From: Paulinella micropora
Taxonomy: Eukaryota > Cercozoa > Imbricatea > Euglyphida > Paulinellidae
Direction: 5' to 3'
NCBI GenBank assembly: GCA_019918135.1
Contig: WBZZ01001002.1
Span: 15,001-79,000, forward strand
DNA length: 64,000 nucleotides
The first letter of the stretch is position 1, and each line of letters begins with the position of its first letter. A program made the translations under genes and the position numbers. A model generated the notes under the pieces. That model was not told the origin of the DNA, did not search any database, and saw only the letters and a program-made list of their open reading frames with translations. Shown here piece by piece: positions 37,896 to 47,130 of this stretch.

Positions 37896-39283
37896 CGCGG
37901 TCCGCGTCAGCGACCGTGTCGGTGACGCCGTCCGCTACGATCTCTGTGACTTCGTCCGCGTCGGTGACGCCGTCCGCTACGATCTCTGTGACTTTGTCCG
38001 CGTCCGTGACGCCGTCCGCTACGATCTCTGTGACGTCGTCCGCGTCGGCGACCGTGTCGGTGACGCGGTCCGCTACGATCTCTGTGACGTCGTCCGCGTC
38101 GGCGACCGTGTCGGTGACGCCGTCCGCTACGATCTCTGTGACGCCGTCCGCGTCGGCGACTGTGTCGGTTACGTCGTCTGTGACGACGTCCGTGACGCGG
38201 TCCGCTACGATCTCTGTGACGCCGTCCGCGTCGCCCGACGTCAACGAGTGTGCCTTCACCAACAACGGCGGTTGCACCTCCAACGGCGTCTGCACCAACA
38301 CGTACGGCTCCTTCTACTGCACGTGCAACTCGGGCTACTTCAACCAAACGCAGCTCACGTCGCCCGGCGGGCTGTTAGGCTGGACAGTGACCGTCAGCAC
38401 CACATTCGCAAGCAGCGCCAGCGACGCGGTGGATAACAACTACCTCACGCCCTGGACCTCTGCTAACACTGCCACTGATAATTACAATCCACCAAACCCG
38501 GTAAATGGGGTTTGCACGGGTCCCTATATTGGCACAATCACGACGCTAACCTATGGAGGAGATTACGTGCAAATCACCAGGTCGGACGGGGCTCTCTTTC
38601 CCTTGTGGTCGGTCGGGATCGTGGCAGGCCAGCGCACGATTGCTTATGGTGCCCGCAGCTGCCAGATCCTAGCTGGCTGTACGGAGGTTTGGGCCCCTGG
38701 CACGTTACACGTCTTTGGCTCGGCCGATCGTGGCAGCAACTGGGTCTTTCTGGCTACGGGCGGCAGCTGGACGGATTGGACAGCCGGGCAGGAACGTGCG
38801 ATTTCCCTGACCCCAACGTCCGGCTACAACGCGTACCGCTTCGTTCTCGGCCAGAGCTGGGCCTCTGTTACGGGGGGCATATCATCGTGTGTGCCGTCAG
38901 CGGGCCTGGGCGACCTCAGGCTCACGCTGACCGCGCCGGTGTGCATCGCAGTCTCGCCGACTCCGTCCATAACACCATCGCCCAGCCCCAGCCCGCAGAT
39001 CAACGAGTGTGTGGCCTGGCGCAATAGCTGTGATGAGGCGCTGGAGTTCGTGGACTTCACGGGCTATTCATATACCTCTAGCTCTAACACGTATACTATT
39101 GCAAGCTCTGGCGATAGTGGTGTATATCCGGCCTGGAAGGCCTTCAACAGCCTTGACTTGTATTGGGAAACGGGTTCATCGTATAGATATGGGAATTATG
39201 TCGGACCTACCACTGCAGCATATAATACCGGCGGCCTCTTTGGTCACTACTTGAGTATCTCAGCCCCAGGGCCTTTGTCGTGA
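37892..39283 (+). CDS. Surface protein copy 1, stalk-EGF-discoidin ORF
   Basis: Residues 1-115 are Ser-Val-Thr-Pro-Ser-Ala repeats with a ~50-bp DNA period (mucin-like stalk). A calcium-binding EGF module follows from 38237 (DVNECAFTNNGGCTSNGVCT, six Cys). Next is a discoidin/F5-8C-like module (LTSPGGLLGWTVTV, then SASDAVDNNYLTPW, YVQITRSDG, VFGSADRGSNWVFLATGGSW, YNAYRFVLG, LGDLRLTL). A second short stalk and a further Cys module (INECVAWRNSC) end the ORF. The product would be extracellular; EGF and discoidin-like modules bind proteins or sugars on other cells. Confidence 0.75.
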   Translation: MTRSASATVSVTPSATISVTSSASVTPSATISVTLSASVTPSATISVTSSASATVSVTRSATISVTSSASATVSVTPSATISVTPSASATVSVTSSVTTSVTRSATISVTPSASPDVNECAFTNNGGCTSNGVCTNTYGSFYCTCNSGYFNQTQLTSPGGLLGWTVTVSTTFASSASDAVDNNYLTPWTSANTATDNYNPPNPVNGVCTGPYIGTITTLTYGGDYVQITRSDGALFPLWSVGIVAGQRTIAYGARSCQILAGCTEVWAPGTLHVFGSADRGSNWVFLATGGSWTDWTAGQERAISLTPTSGYNAYRFVLGQSWASVTGGISSCVPSAGLGDLRLTLTAPVCIAVSPTPSITPSPSPSPQINECVAWRNSCDEALEFVDFTGYSYTSSSNTYTIASSGDSGVYPAWKAFNSLDLYWETGSSYRYGNYVGPTTAAYNTGGLFGHYLSISAPGPLS

Positions 39284-40746
39284 CCCGTTTCGTCATCGCT
39301 GCGATAGACATTCTCCCGCCCACAGGTTTCGCGCTCATGGCCTCCAACGACCAAGTGCAGTGGACGAACCTGTACCAAGCCTCTGTGAGCCCCTTTAATT
39401 ACGGTGAGGAGCGCGCCTACGACATAGCGCAGCCCGGCAGTTACACCTTCTACCGCTTTGTCGCTCTGAACATAGAATACTCGACCGTCTATCTGCCCGC
39501 ACAACTTAATAGGCTGTTCTTGAGGACCTGTTGCTGTCCCGTATGTGCTAATACACCAATCGAAAGTTACACCTGCACCTGCGACGCGAACTGGACGGGC
39601 GGGGGGCTGGGCAGAGGCTGCTTCCACTACGACGCGTATCGCGACTACCCACGCGATTGCGACAGTACCTTCCACCAGGCGTGGACTTCCAATACGCTGG
39701 GCTCCTGGACAGCTAACGCTAGCAGCAATGCTTCGTTGGCCTACACGCTGCTCGGGACAGACACCGCTAGTTCGAACACCTGGTCGTCGGCCGCTGTTTA
39801 TAGCGTAGCGGATGGGACGTACACGGGGGGACAGAGCACGGCGGGCATCGCGGGCGAGTGGGTGCAGGTAGCCAAAACGGCCGCGGTGGCCCTGACCAGC
39901 TACTCCTTTGCCTGCAGGTACGTGAGCGGTGGTAGCACGGCGTGCCCGGGGCATCCCGTGAGCTTTGTGCTCTTGGGCAGCCGGGACGCGGTGTCGTGGG
40001 ACGTTCTGTCGACCCTGAGCAATACACAAGCCCTGATACAAGGGCACGAACGTACCTACCAAGTAGCGCCTGGACCGTACTTGTACTACAGGTTCGTGAT
40101 CACCAAGATCCAACCGGCCGCCAGCGGACGGGCTACCATGGCGGACGTGTACTTTCGCTTGTGGTGCTGCCCCGGTTGTACAAGAACAGGCGGAGCTAAC
40201 TATGCTTGCACTTGCGCTAGCGGCCGGTACAGCGCGGCGTCAACGGGCTGCTTTTACGGGGCCTGTAGCTCTCACAAGGCAAGCGGAAGGGCTTATCACT
40301 CAACTAGGGTCTTTGGCTGCCCCGCGAGCTTCACTACCCGCGGGCTTTTCGTAAGTTCCACCTTGAACAACGGACAGAGCGGCGCACCTTATCTGCGGGG
40401 GGTTACTGCCGGGGGCGCGTGCAATTATGGCTGGCACATTTTAACTAGGAACGAATATACCCTCTGGAGTATGTCCAGCACCGATTACTATATCATGGCC
40501 TCTGGCTCGTGTATCAGCAGTGACTTTTCGGGGCTAAACGGGGTTGGACCCGGCGGAAGCTCAAGTTGCAGTAGCTTACAAAGTGTAATGATGGACAAGT
40601 ATTGGGCGCCGCAAACCACAGGGCTTTTCCAGAATTTACCGTCCCTGTTTATGTGGACTGGCGGAACAGTCACCACCAGAGTGGCCGAGCAAACCAACAA
40701 GACCAACTACCTGCTGCACGGTGTCTTGTGTGCTATGAATTTCTAA
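39280..40746 (+). CDS. Surface protein copy 1, C-terminal ORF
   Basis: 488 codons. Two more modules of the discoidin-like type each end in a CC-P-C motif followed by an EGF-like fold (RTCCCPVCANTPIESYTCTC; WCCPGCTRTGGANYACTC). The final ~165 residues (from SSHKASGRAYHSTRVFGC) form a Cys-containing domain unique to copy 1, with no recognised family. No C-terminal membrane anchor is visible. AATAAA lies about 125 bases downstream (near 40870). Confidence 0.65.
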   Translation: MTRFVIAAIDILPPTGFALMASNDQVQWTNLYQASVSPFNYGEERAYDIAQPGSYTFYRFVALNIEYSTVYLPAQLNRLFLRTCCCPVCANTPIESYTCTCDANWTGGGLGRGCFHYDAYRDYPRDCDSTFHQAWTSNTLGSWTANASSNASLAYTLLGTDTASSNTWSSAAVYSVADGTYTGGQSTAGIAGEWVQVAKTAAVALTSYSFACRYVSGGSTACPGHPVSFVLLGSRDAVSWDVLSTLSNTQALIQGHERTYQVAPGPYLYYRFVITKIQPAASGRATMADVYFRLWCCPGCTRTGGANYACTCASGRYSAASTGCFYGACSSHKASGRAYHSTRVFGCPASFTTRGLFVSSTLNNGQSGAPYLRGVTAGGACNYGWHILTRNEYTLWSMSSTDYYIMASGSCISSDFSGLNGVGPGGSSSCSSLQSVMMDKYWAPQTTGLFQNLPSLFMWTGGTVTTRVAEQTNKTNYLLHGVLCAMNF

Positions 40747-41358
40747 CAAAAGACATCGTGCCACGCACAATTTCCGTTCTAATGTTGTACAGAGCTATTC
40801 CATATATGTATAAGCTTTTTTTTAAGGTTCTTGACGTTAGCTAGCGAGTAGCCGCTGCAGAAACTATTTAATAAAAGGTGCTCTTGTATGTACCTAAACA
40901 CAGTCATCGCCTCTGGGTAGTGGAGGAGGGAGAGAAGGGGCGCGAAAGCGTCGCCAGCTCCATTTTCGTGCGACCAGCTGCCAAGATATTGCACTGCTAG
41001 CAGAAAAAAAGGTTTTATCTTGTTCGCGTTAGTGTTTTTAATGCTTTTTAGGTTATCCCTCTAGCCAGTCAAATCAACTCTCCTCCACTTTTTCTCCTCC
41101 CTCCCTACTCTCTCTTCCCCCCCCCCCACACCGCCGTTCTGTTACTTAGGGGGTGTGGAAGGGCTTTTTTTTCGAAAGGAACTTGGCTGATAAGCACGGC
41201 GGTCCGCCCCCGGGGGGAGGGAGGTGAGAGAGGGGCTCGGGACAAAACGTCGTACAATTTCGACATCATTCTCGTCCTGGCCCGCCCCCGTCAGCCAGAA
41301 GGAACAGACTTCGGATAGCCGAGCGTGTGGCTTTCAGAAGAAAAAAAAACACAGAGAA
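40747..41358. other. Intergenic, no gene supported
   Basis: Contains an AATAAA signal for copy 1 (near 40870), an A+T-rich part to about 41050 and a C run (41119-41127) upstream of the two-TM gene. Confidence 0.55.
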
Positions 41359-41703
41359 ATGGAGATTGGCGAAAACAATCGTACCGCTGGCTGCCGGCAA
41401 GCCCTGTCCAGCCTGCAGCGGCGCTCGCAGAGTTTGTGGGACTGGGCCCTGTGCGTTACCATGTGGATCACGGGCGTGGCCGCTATCTTGGTGATCGGCA
41501 ACAGTGCGGTCCGCTACCAGTCGCCGCCGGAACAGGAACAGCTTTGGCTCAAGCAAGCGACATGCGCGGGCTTCACGGCCGTCATCGTGTGCCTGGGCGC
41601 GGTGTACGTCAAACTGCGCCAGCTAGTGGACGCGGTCGAGGATTCGCAGCGCCAGGAGGTCCGCCTGAACCTGGATGCAAGTGCCTTTGTGCCCTTGGCA
41701 TGA
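41359..41703 (+). CDS. Small two-TM membrane protein (114 aa)
   Basis: ATG at 41359 (MEIGENNRTAGCRQAL). Two hydrophobic segments: about residues 31-52 (ALCVTMWITGVAAILVIGN) and 70-90 (ATCAGFTAVIVCLGAVYV), with a short polar loop (QSPPEQEQ). Both termini should lie on the same side. A membrane role in a virion or infected cell is plausible but no family is recognised. It sits between copies 1 and 2 of the surface-protein family. Confidence 0.6.
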   Translation: MEIGENNRTAGCRQALSSLQRRSQSLWDWALCVTMWITGVAAILVIGNSAVRYQSPPEQEQLWLKQATCAGFTAVIVCLGAVYVKLRQLVDAVEDSQRQEVRLNLDASAFVPLA

Positions 41704-42589
41704 AAACAAACAGAATCACGCGGTGGCGCTCTCCCCATGGGAGAATCTGACGCAGTGGGTTCGAATTGGGGAGGGAGGGGAGAGGTTTGTTGTAATACAA
41801 AGAGAACAGAGACTTAAACCAAGACCATTAAAAAGCTAACTATGCAAGAAAGCAACGAGAAGTTTTTTTAATACAAAAAGTCCGCGCTTGAGCCGTGAAC
41901 CCCCCGTGCTTACTTTACTGTTGCTCACGCAGAATGTCGCGACCGACATTCTGCGCCTCTCTCCCCTTTAAAATTTTTTTAGATACGTCTTTTTTTTACC
42001 CTACAATATTAACTTTCTCTTTTTCTTGCTTATTGGTTTTGGCACCCAACGGCCCTCTATGGCACCAAACACATTCCCGCGCGGCTCGGCTCCTCAAGTG
42101 CACAACCTCTTCCTTGATGGTGCAGTGGCCCCTACCTCTACTACTGACGGGTTTGGCTTCTCTTGGCGCACGCTAACTTCTTCGGCGGCCCCTCCCTTGC
42201 TCTTTGTCCCAATGAGAAAGGAAGTAAAAGAAAAAAGAAACAAGAGCTTGCAATGCAAAGGGGGGATAGAGAGGGATGAGGGCTGGGACAGACAACGTCT
42301 AAATTAGGAAAACTGCTTTTCGTACTCGTTCCGCTCCTCCCTTCTCTCCCTCACCCTCCCCCCCCCCCTCTTCCCGTCTCTTTTTAAGACTAATTTCCGC
42401 ACAAACCTCTCTCCTCTCCGCTCCACTCCCCCTTTTTTAAAAGAAGAACCAGCGTGCTCTCTCTCCCCCCTGCCCGGCCTTTATTTTCCTTACCCTCTAT
42501 TTTTTTTTCTTTGGGGAGTCTGCTTTTACTATTTACAAAATTAAAAAAAACTAAAGAAAGTCCTTCGTCATTCTTTGCACAATATGGTG
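41704..42589. other. Intergenic, no gene supported
   Basis: Nearly 900 bases of mixed composition with T-rich and C-rich runs. ORFs are short, of biased composition, and start or end arbitrarily. It ends where the partial copy of the surface-protein 3' end begins. Confidence 0.5.
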
Positions 42590-42897
42590 ACACTCTGGTC
42601 GGCTCTACCTGCACCAATACGGCCTCCTCGCCACTGACTGTAGCCGGCGGGAACAATTATGCGGGCGCCTACGTCACGTTCACGCAGTCGGCCGGCAGCT
42701 TCGCGTCGCTCCTGTCGGTGGCCGTAACCACCACCAGTGGTACTTATACCCCTCCCGGCCTAGGCACCTGCCCCAAGCCTACAACGCGTACCGCTTGGTG
42801 GCTCTGCGCAATTACTACAGGTCTATCCTTCCCTGCCCGTCATCAGTGACGCTGGGCGACGTGCGCGTCACGCTGGACGTGCCGGCGTGCATTTAAT
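42590..42897 (+). pseudogene. Partial copy of the surface-protein C terminus
   Basis: Matches the last ~450 bases of copy 2 (45858-46312) with some sequence missing: CTGCACCAATACGGCCTCC, GGGAACAATTATGCGGGCGC, GACGTGCGCGTCACGCTGG and the final GTGCATTTAA. It has no N-terminal part. It shows that a unit of gene end plus spacer was duplicated. Confidence 0.8.
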
Positions 42898-43404
42898 AAG
42901 TCACCTAGCCGGTCAAACAAGACACTTCCAACGTGCCTCCATGGAAAGAAATATCGAGGGGGAGGGTAGGAAACGTACAATAGCGAGGTAGCAATCGCAC
43001 CACGTAACTCCTGCGCAAATTCGCCCGCAGCTGGGAACCGCCCCCGTCTCCCCTCTCCAGTATTTACAGAGAAAATTTGTAAACAGGCGGGCCCCCCCCC
43101 CCTCCTCTCGTGCCGGCAAATCCCAAACAAAAGAATGTAATGACAATTTGCTGACTTTTTTTTGGTCCTTGCCTTCCTTTCTCTCCTTCTTCCCTCCTCT
43201 CTGTCTCTCTCCTGCTTCCCTCCCCGCCGTTTCCCACCCCAACCCCCGAAAAAAAACCCAAGTTATAGAACAGTGTATCTTGAAACGGGGAGAACTTTAA
43301 AAAAAAATAATTATTAAACTAGAAGATCTCGACACTTGTCAGCATCACAACCAAAAAAAAGGAGACACACATCCTTCCTTTTCTGTGTCCCTCCCTAGAC
43401 GACG
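42898..43404. repeat. Duplicated spacer/promoter, copy A
   Basis: About 500 bases nearly identical to 46313-46818: starts TAAGTCACCTAGCCGGTCAA, includes AAACGTACAATAGCGAGGTA, CAACTTGGGT-type and poly(C) segments, and TAGAAGATCTCGACACTTGT just before the ATG of copy 2. It contains the copy-2 promoter. Confidence 0.9.
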
Positions 43405-43689
43405 ATGAACGCTGGCTTAGCGCTGGCGTTGACGGTGGTGTCCTTGGCGGATTGCGCCTGGCGCGCGCCGGAACCGACGGACCTGTTGCTCGAGCTGTCC
43501 GTCGGCGCCGCCGGCTCGGTGTGGACGCTGCCGGCCGCGGGCGCTGTTGCGGGTGGGTCTGTCGCACGCCGCCGGCAATTGGCGCAGGACGAGCCAAAAT
43601 GGCTGGTAGACTGGGGTGACGGCACGCCGCCACAGGCTTGTACAACCAGCGCACGCACGTGTTTGCCAGCGCGGGCGTGTTTACAATAG
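43405..43689 (+). CDS. Surface protein family copy 2, N-terminal ORF
   Basis: ATG at 43405. The same signal peptide (MNAGLALALTVVSLADCAW) and VDWGDGTPP segment as copy 1, with a small replacement (VAGGSVARRR). It leads into the ORF at 43638. Confidence 0.7.
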   Translation: MNAGLALALTVVSLADCAWRAPEPTDLLLELSVGAAGSVWTLPAAGAVAGGSVARRRQLAQDEPKWLVDWGDGTPPQACTTSARTCLPARACLQ

Positions 43690-45179
43690 CAGTGGAAGGC
43701 ACGGTGCCGGGCTGGACCATGACGCCGGAATGGCGCGCGCAGCAGGCGGACGAGGTGGCGCTGCTAGTGATTTTACAGTGGGGCGGTTTGCAACTAAACG
43801 CTAGCAGCGGCTACCACTTCTACGGCGAATGGCAGTTGACTTCAGCGCCGCCGCTGTCGGCCCTTGACACGTCGTACGTGACGAGCTTCGAGTACAGCTT
43901 CGCCGGGCTCGTGGCCGCTACGTTCGATGTTTCGGGCCTAGACACGCGGTCTGCGCTAGTGCTGCGCGGCGCGTTCGCGAACTCGCCGAAGCTCCAGTTT
44001 TCCAACGTCAGCGGCTGGGACCTGTCGCGCGCGCGCGACATCTCGTACCTGTTCAACGGCACGCAAGCAATCGATATTCGGGGCCTCGAGCGCTGGAACG
44101 TGTCCGGCGTGTCGGAGGCGACGGCGGTGTTCGCGCAGTCGGCGGTGCGGGCCGACCTGTCGCAGTGGCAACTGAATAGCTTGCGCGACGCCCGGCAGTT
44201 GCTGGACGGCGCGCCAGCGGAGCTGTTGCGCACGACGCACAGCGCGTGCCTGAGCCGGCGCGCAAGTGCCGAGTGCGCCGTGTGGGCGCCGTCCGCGACG
44301 CGGTCCGCGTCACCGTCCCCGTCGCTGACCGCCTCCGTCACACGGTCCCTGGCTGTCTCAAGCCCCAGCACCCCGACCGCGTCTGCCACGGCGTCAACCA
44401 CCTACTCGCTGACCGCCTCCGTCACGCGGTCTTTGGCTGCCCCAAGCCCCAGCACCCCGACCGCGTCTGCCACGGCGTCAACCACCTACTCGCTGACCGC
44501 CTCGCTGACCACCGCGGCGTCCGCCACACTTGCTACTGCTACAGCGTCGCCCACCGTGTCGCCCACCGTGTCGCGCAGCCTAACTCCCTCAGGGTCGCCC
44601 GACGAGTGCGGCCGCCCCAACAACGGGGGCTGTGGGCCCAACGGGCTTTGCAGCGTTACGCCAAACGGCACTTCCTGCACGTGCGCGCCCGGTTACGTTC
44701 GGGCCGGCGCCCAGGAATTGACGTCGCCCGACTACCTGTACGACTGGCAGGTCCTGGTTAGCGGGGCGGCCTCAGCACAGAAAGCGAGCAATGCTACGGA
44801 CGGGCTGGCCTCTACGCTCTGGAACAGTGGTAGCAACTACGGCCAGTCCACCAGCGACAGTAACGGGCTTTGCAATTTCCCGGCCAGCATTCTCGCGCCG
44901 GTCACCGTGGCCGCCAACGGGGCCAGCTACGCAGGAGCTTACATCGACTTCAAGCAGGCCTGGGGCAGCCCAGCGCGGCTTTTCTCTGTTAGTGTGATCA
45001 GCACCCCGGCGCTGATCACTCCTTCCGGGCAGGGCGGCTGTGCCGACAGCGCGGGCTGCCCGTCCCACTCCGCTGTTTCGGAGCTGGTAGTCCTCGGCTC
45101 TAGCAACGGCGGCACAGACTGGAATTATCTGGCTGCGGGACAGTGGAGCGGCTGGGCCCCGAGCAGAGGAAAACACTAG
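43638..45179 (+). CDS. Surface protein copy 2, DUF285-stalk-EGF ORF
   Basis: 513 codons. The PKD-like end and DUF285-like repeats are almost identical to copy 1 (to about residue 200). The stalk then differs: a 24-codon unit with TASATASTTYSLTASVTRSL is repeated. An EGF module (DECGRPNNGGCGPNGLCSVT) begins near 44604 and a discoidin-like module follows (LTSPDYLYDWQVLVSG; VLGSSNGGTDWNYLAAGQW). Identity in the DUF285-like part but not the stalk points to recent duplication or gene conversion. Confidence 0.75.
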   Translation: MYNQRTHVFASAGVFTIAVEGTVPGWTMTPEWRAQQADEVALLVILQWGGLQLNASSGYHFYGEWQLTSAPPLSALDTSYVTSFEYSFAGLVAATFDVSGLDTRSALVLRGAFANSPKLQFSNVSGWDLSRARDISYLFNGTQAIDIRGLERWNVSGVSEATAVFAQSAVRADLSQWQLNSLRDARQLLDGAPAELLRTTHSACLSRRASAECAVWAPSATRSASPSPSLTASVTRSLAVSSPSTPTASATASTTYSLTASVTRSLAAPSPSTPTASATASTTYSLTASLTTAASATLATATASPTVSPTVSRSLTPSGSPDECGRPNNGGCGPNGLCSVTPNGTSCTCAPGYVRAGAQELTSPDYLYDWQVLVSGAASAQKASNATDGLASTLWNSGSNYGQSTSDSNGLCNFPASILAPVTVAANGASYAGAYIDFKQAWGSPARLFSVSVISTPALITPSGQGGCADSAGCPSHSAVSELVVLGSSNGGTDWNYLAAGQWSGWAPSRGKH

Positions 45180-46312
45180 CCCTAGACCTCCCCGCTAGTT
45201 TCAACGCGTACCGCTTCGTCATCCTGCGTAATTTCCATTGGTACTCGATCTACAACTTTATGTGCAGCTCCGCCGCCGTTCTCGGCGACCTCAGGGTCAC
45301 GCTGGACGTGCCGGTGTGCGCGCTGCCCAGCCAGTCGCCGAGCCTTTCGCTGACCAGCACCCCGACGTCCAGCCCGACCCGCAGCGCCAGCGCGACCCCG
45401 ACGTCCAGCCCCAGCCTCACCGCCTCCGCCACGCGTTCGCCTACCGTTTCGGTCACGCCGACACAGTCGCCGACGCCGTCGGCGTCGGAGTCGCTGTACT
45501 CCAGCCGCAGCAACACGCCCACCAACAGCCCCACGACCTCGCTCACCGGCAGTGTGACGCTGAGCGTTTCGGTCACGCCGTCCCTCGACCTCAATGAGTG
45601 CAGCCGCCCCGACAACGGGGGCTGTGGCGCCAACGGGGTCTGCACTAACACCCCGGGTTCTTTCTATTGTACGTGCAATGCAGGCTACGCTCAAGCCGGC
45701 GCCAAGACCCTGACGTCGCCCGGCGGCCTGTACGGCTGGACGGTGAGCGTCAGTGGCTCGAGCTCCGGCTCCGCAAACGTCGTGGCCGACGGCTCTGCCA
45801 CCACTTATTGGAGCTCAAGCTCCAACCAGTACGTTGACGTCACGGTCAGCTGTACCTGCACTAATACAGCCTCAGCCTCCTCGCCACTGACTGTAGCCGA
45901 CGGGAACAATTATGCGGGCGCCTACGTCACGTTCACACAGTCGGTCGGCAGCTTCGCGCGGATCCTGTCGGTGGCAGTAACCGCCTCCAGTAATACTTTC
46001 ATCCCTTACATGCCAGGTTATTGTAATAACCAGGCGGGCTGCCCCGTCTACCAGGCGGTCTCGGAGCTGGCGGTCCTGGGTTCCAGCGACCTGGGCAGCA
46101 GCTGGACTTACCTAGCTTCGAGCGGTACGTGGAGCGGCTGGTTATGGGGCACGACCCAGACCCTGACCTTAAACCTGCCCCAAGCCTACAACGCGTACCG
46201 CCTGGTGGCTCTGCGCAACTACTACAAGTTTACTGCAGGTGGCTTTTCCTGCCCGTCATCAGTGACGCTGGGTGACGTGCGCGTCACGCTGGACGTGCCG
46301 GCGTGCATTTAA
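45143..46312 (+). CDS. Surface protein copy 2, C-terminal ORF
   Basis: Starts in the end of the discoidin-like module (FNAYRFVILRNFHWYSIY; LGDLRVTLDVPVC), followed by a Ser/Thr/Pro stalk, a second EGF module near 45587 (DLNECSRPDNGGCGANGVCT) and a second discoidin-like module (LTSPGGLYGWTVSVSG; VLGSSDLGSSWTYLASSGTW; LGDVRVTLDVPACI), where it stops. No membrane anchor. Shorter overall than copies 1 and 3. Confidence 0.75.
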   Translation: MERLGPEQRKTLALDLPASFNAYRFVILRNFHWYSIYNFMCSSAAVLGDLRVTLDVPVCALPSQSPSLSLTSTPTSSPTRSASATPTSSPSLTASATRSPTVSVTPTQSPTPSASESLYSSRSNTPTNSPTTSLTGSVTLSVSVTPSLDLNECSRPDNGGCGANGVCTNTPGSFYCTCNAGYAQAGAKTLTSPGGLYGWTVSVSGSSSGSANVVADGSATTYWSSSSNQYVDVTVSCTCTNTASASSPLTVADGNNYAGAYVTFTQSVGSFARILSVAVTASSNTFIPYMPGYCNNQAGCPVYQAVSELAVLGSSDLGSSWTYLASSGTWSGWLWGTTQTLTLNLPQAYNAYRLVALRNYYKFTAGGFSCPSSVTLGDVRVTLDVPACI

Positions 46313-46818
46313 CAAGTCACCTAGCCGGTCAAACAAGACACTTCCAACGTGCCTCCAATGGAAAAAACAAATATAGCGGGGGGGGGGGGGAGGGTCGGAA
46401 ACGTACAATAGCGAGGTAGCAATCGGACCACGTAACTCCTGCGCAAATTCGCCCGCAGCTGGGAACCGGCCCCCCCCCCTGCCCCCGTCTCCCCTCTCCC
46501 GCATTTACAGAGAAAATTTGCAAACAGGCGGCCCCCCCCCCCTCCTCTCGTGCCGGCAACCCAAAAAAAAAATGTAATGACAATTTGCTGACTTTGTTTT
46601 TGGTCCTCGCCTTCCTTGCTTTCTCTCCTGCTTCCCTCCCCGCCGTTTCCCACACCCCCACCCCCGAAAAAAACCCAAGTTACAGAACGTATCTTGAAAA
46701 CGGGAAGAACTTTTAAAAAAATTATTAAACTAGAAGATCTCGACACTTGTCAGCATCACGACCAAAGAAAAGAAGGAGACGCACATCCTTCCTTTTCTGT
46801 GTCCCTCCCTAGACGACG
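46313..46818. repeat. Duplicated spacer/promoter, copy B
   Basis: Second copy of the 42898-43404 spacer. Differences are mostly in homopolymer length (G run at 46378-46390, C runs at 46471-46480 and 46532-46541). It carries the copy-3 promoter. Confidence 0.9.
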
Positions 46819-47130
46819 ATGAACGCTGGCTTACTAGCGCTGGCGTTGGCGGTGGTGTCCTTGGCGGATTGCGTCTGGCGCGCGCCGGAACCGACGGACC
46901 TGTTGCTCGAGCTGTCCGTCGGCGCCGCCGGCTCGGTGTGGACGCTGCCGGCCGCGGGCTCGACAGCAATCGTCGCACGCCGCCGGCAATTGGCGCAAGA
47001 CGAGCAATGGCTGGTAGACTGGGGCGACGGCGCGCCGCCACAAGCTTGTACAAGCAGCGGCCCGTGCACGCACGTGTTTGCCAGCGCGGGCGTGTTTACA
47101 ATAGCGGTGGAATGCCGGGCTGGGCCATGA
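46819..47130 (+). CDS. Surface protein family copy 3, N-terminal ORF
   Basis: ATG at 46819. Signal peptide as in copies 1 and 2 (with LLALALAVVSLADC), then VDWGDGAPP and CTHVFASAGVFTIAVE, so here the PKD-like segment is read in one frame. It leads into the ORF from 47112. Confidence 0.7.
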   Translation: MNAGLLALALAVVSLADCVWRAPEPTDLLLELSVGAAGSVWTLPAAGSTAIVARRRQLAQDEQWLVDWGDGAPPQACTSSGPCTHVFASAGVFTIAVECRAGP

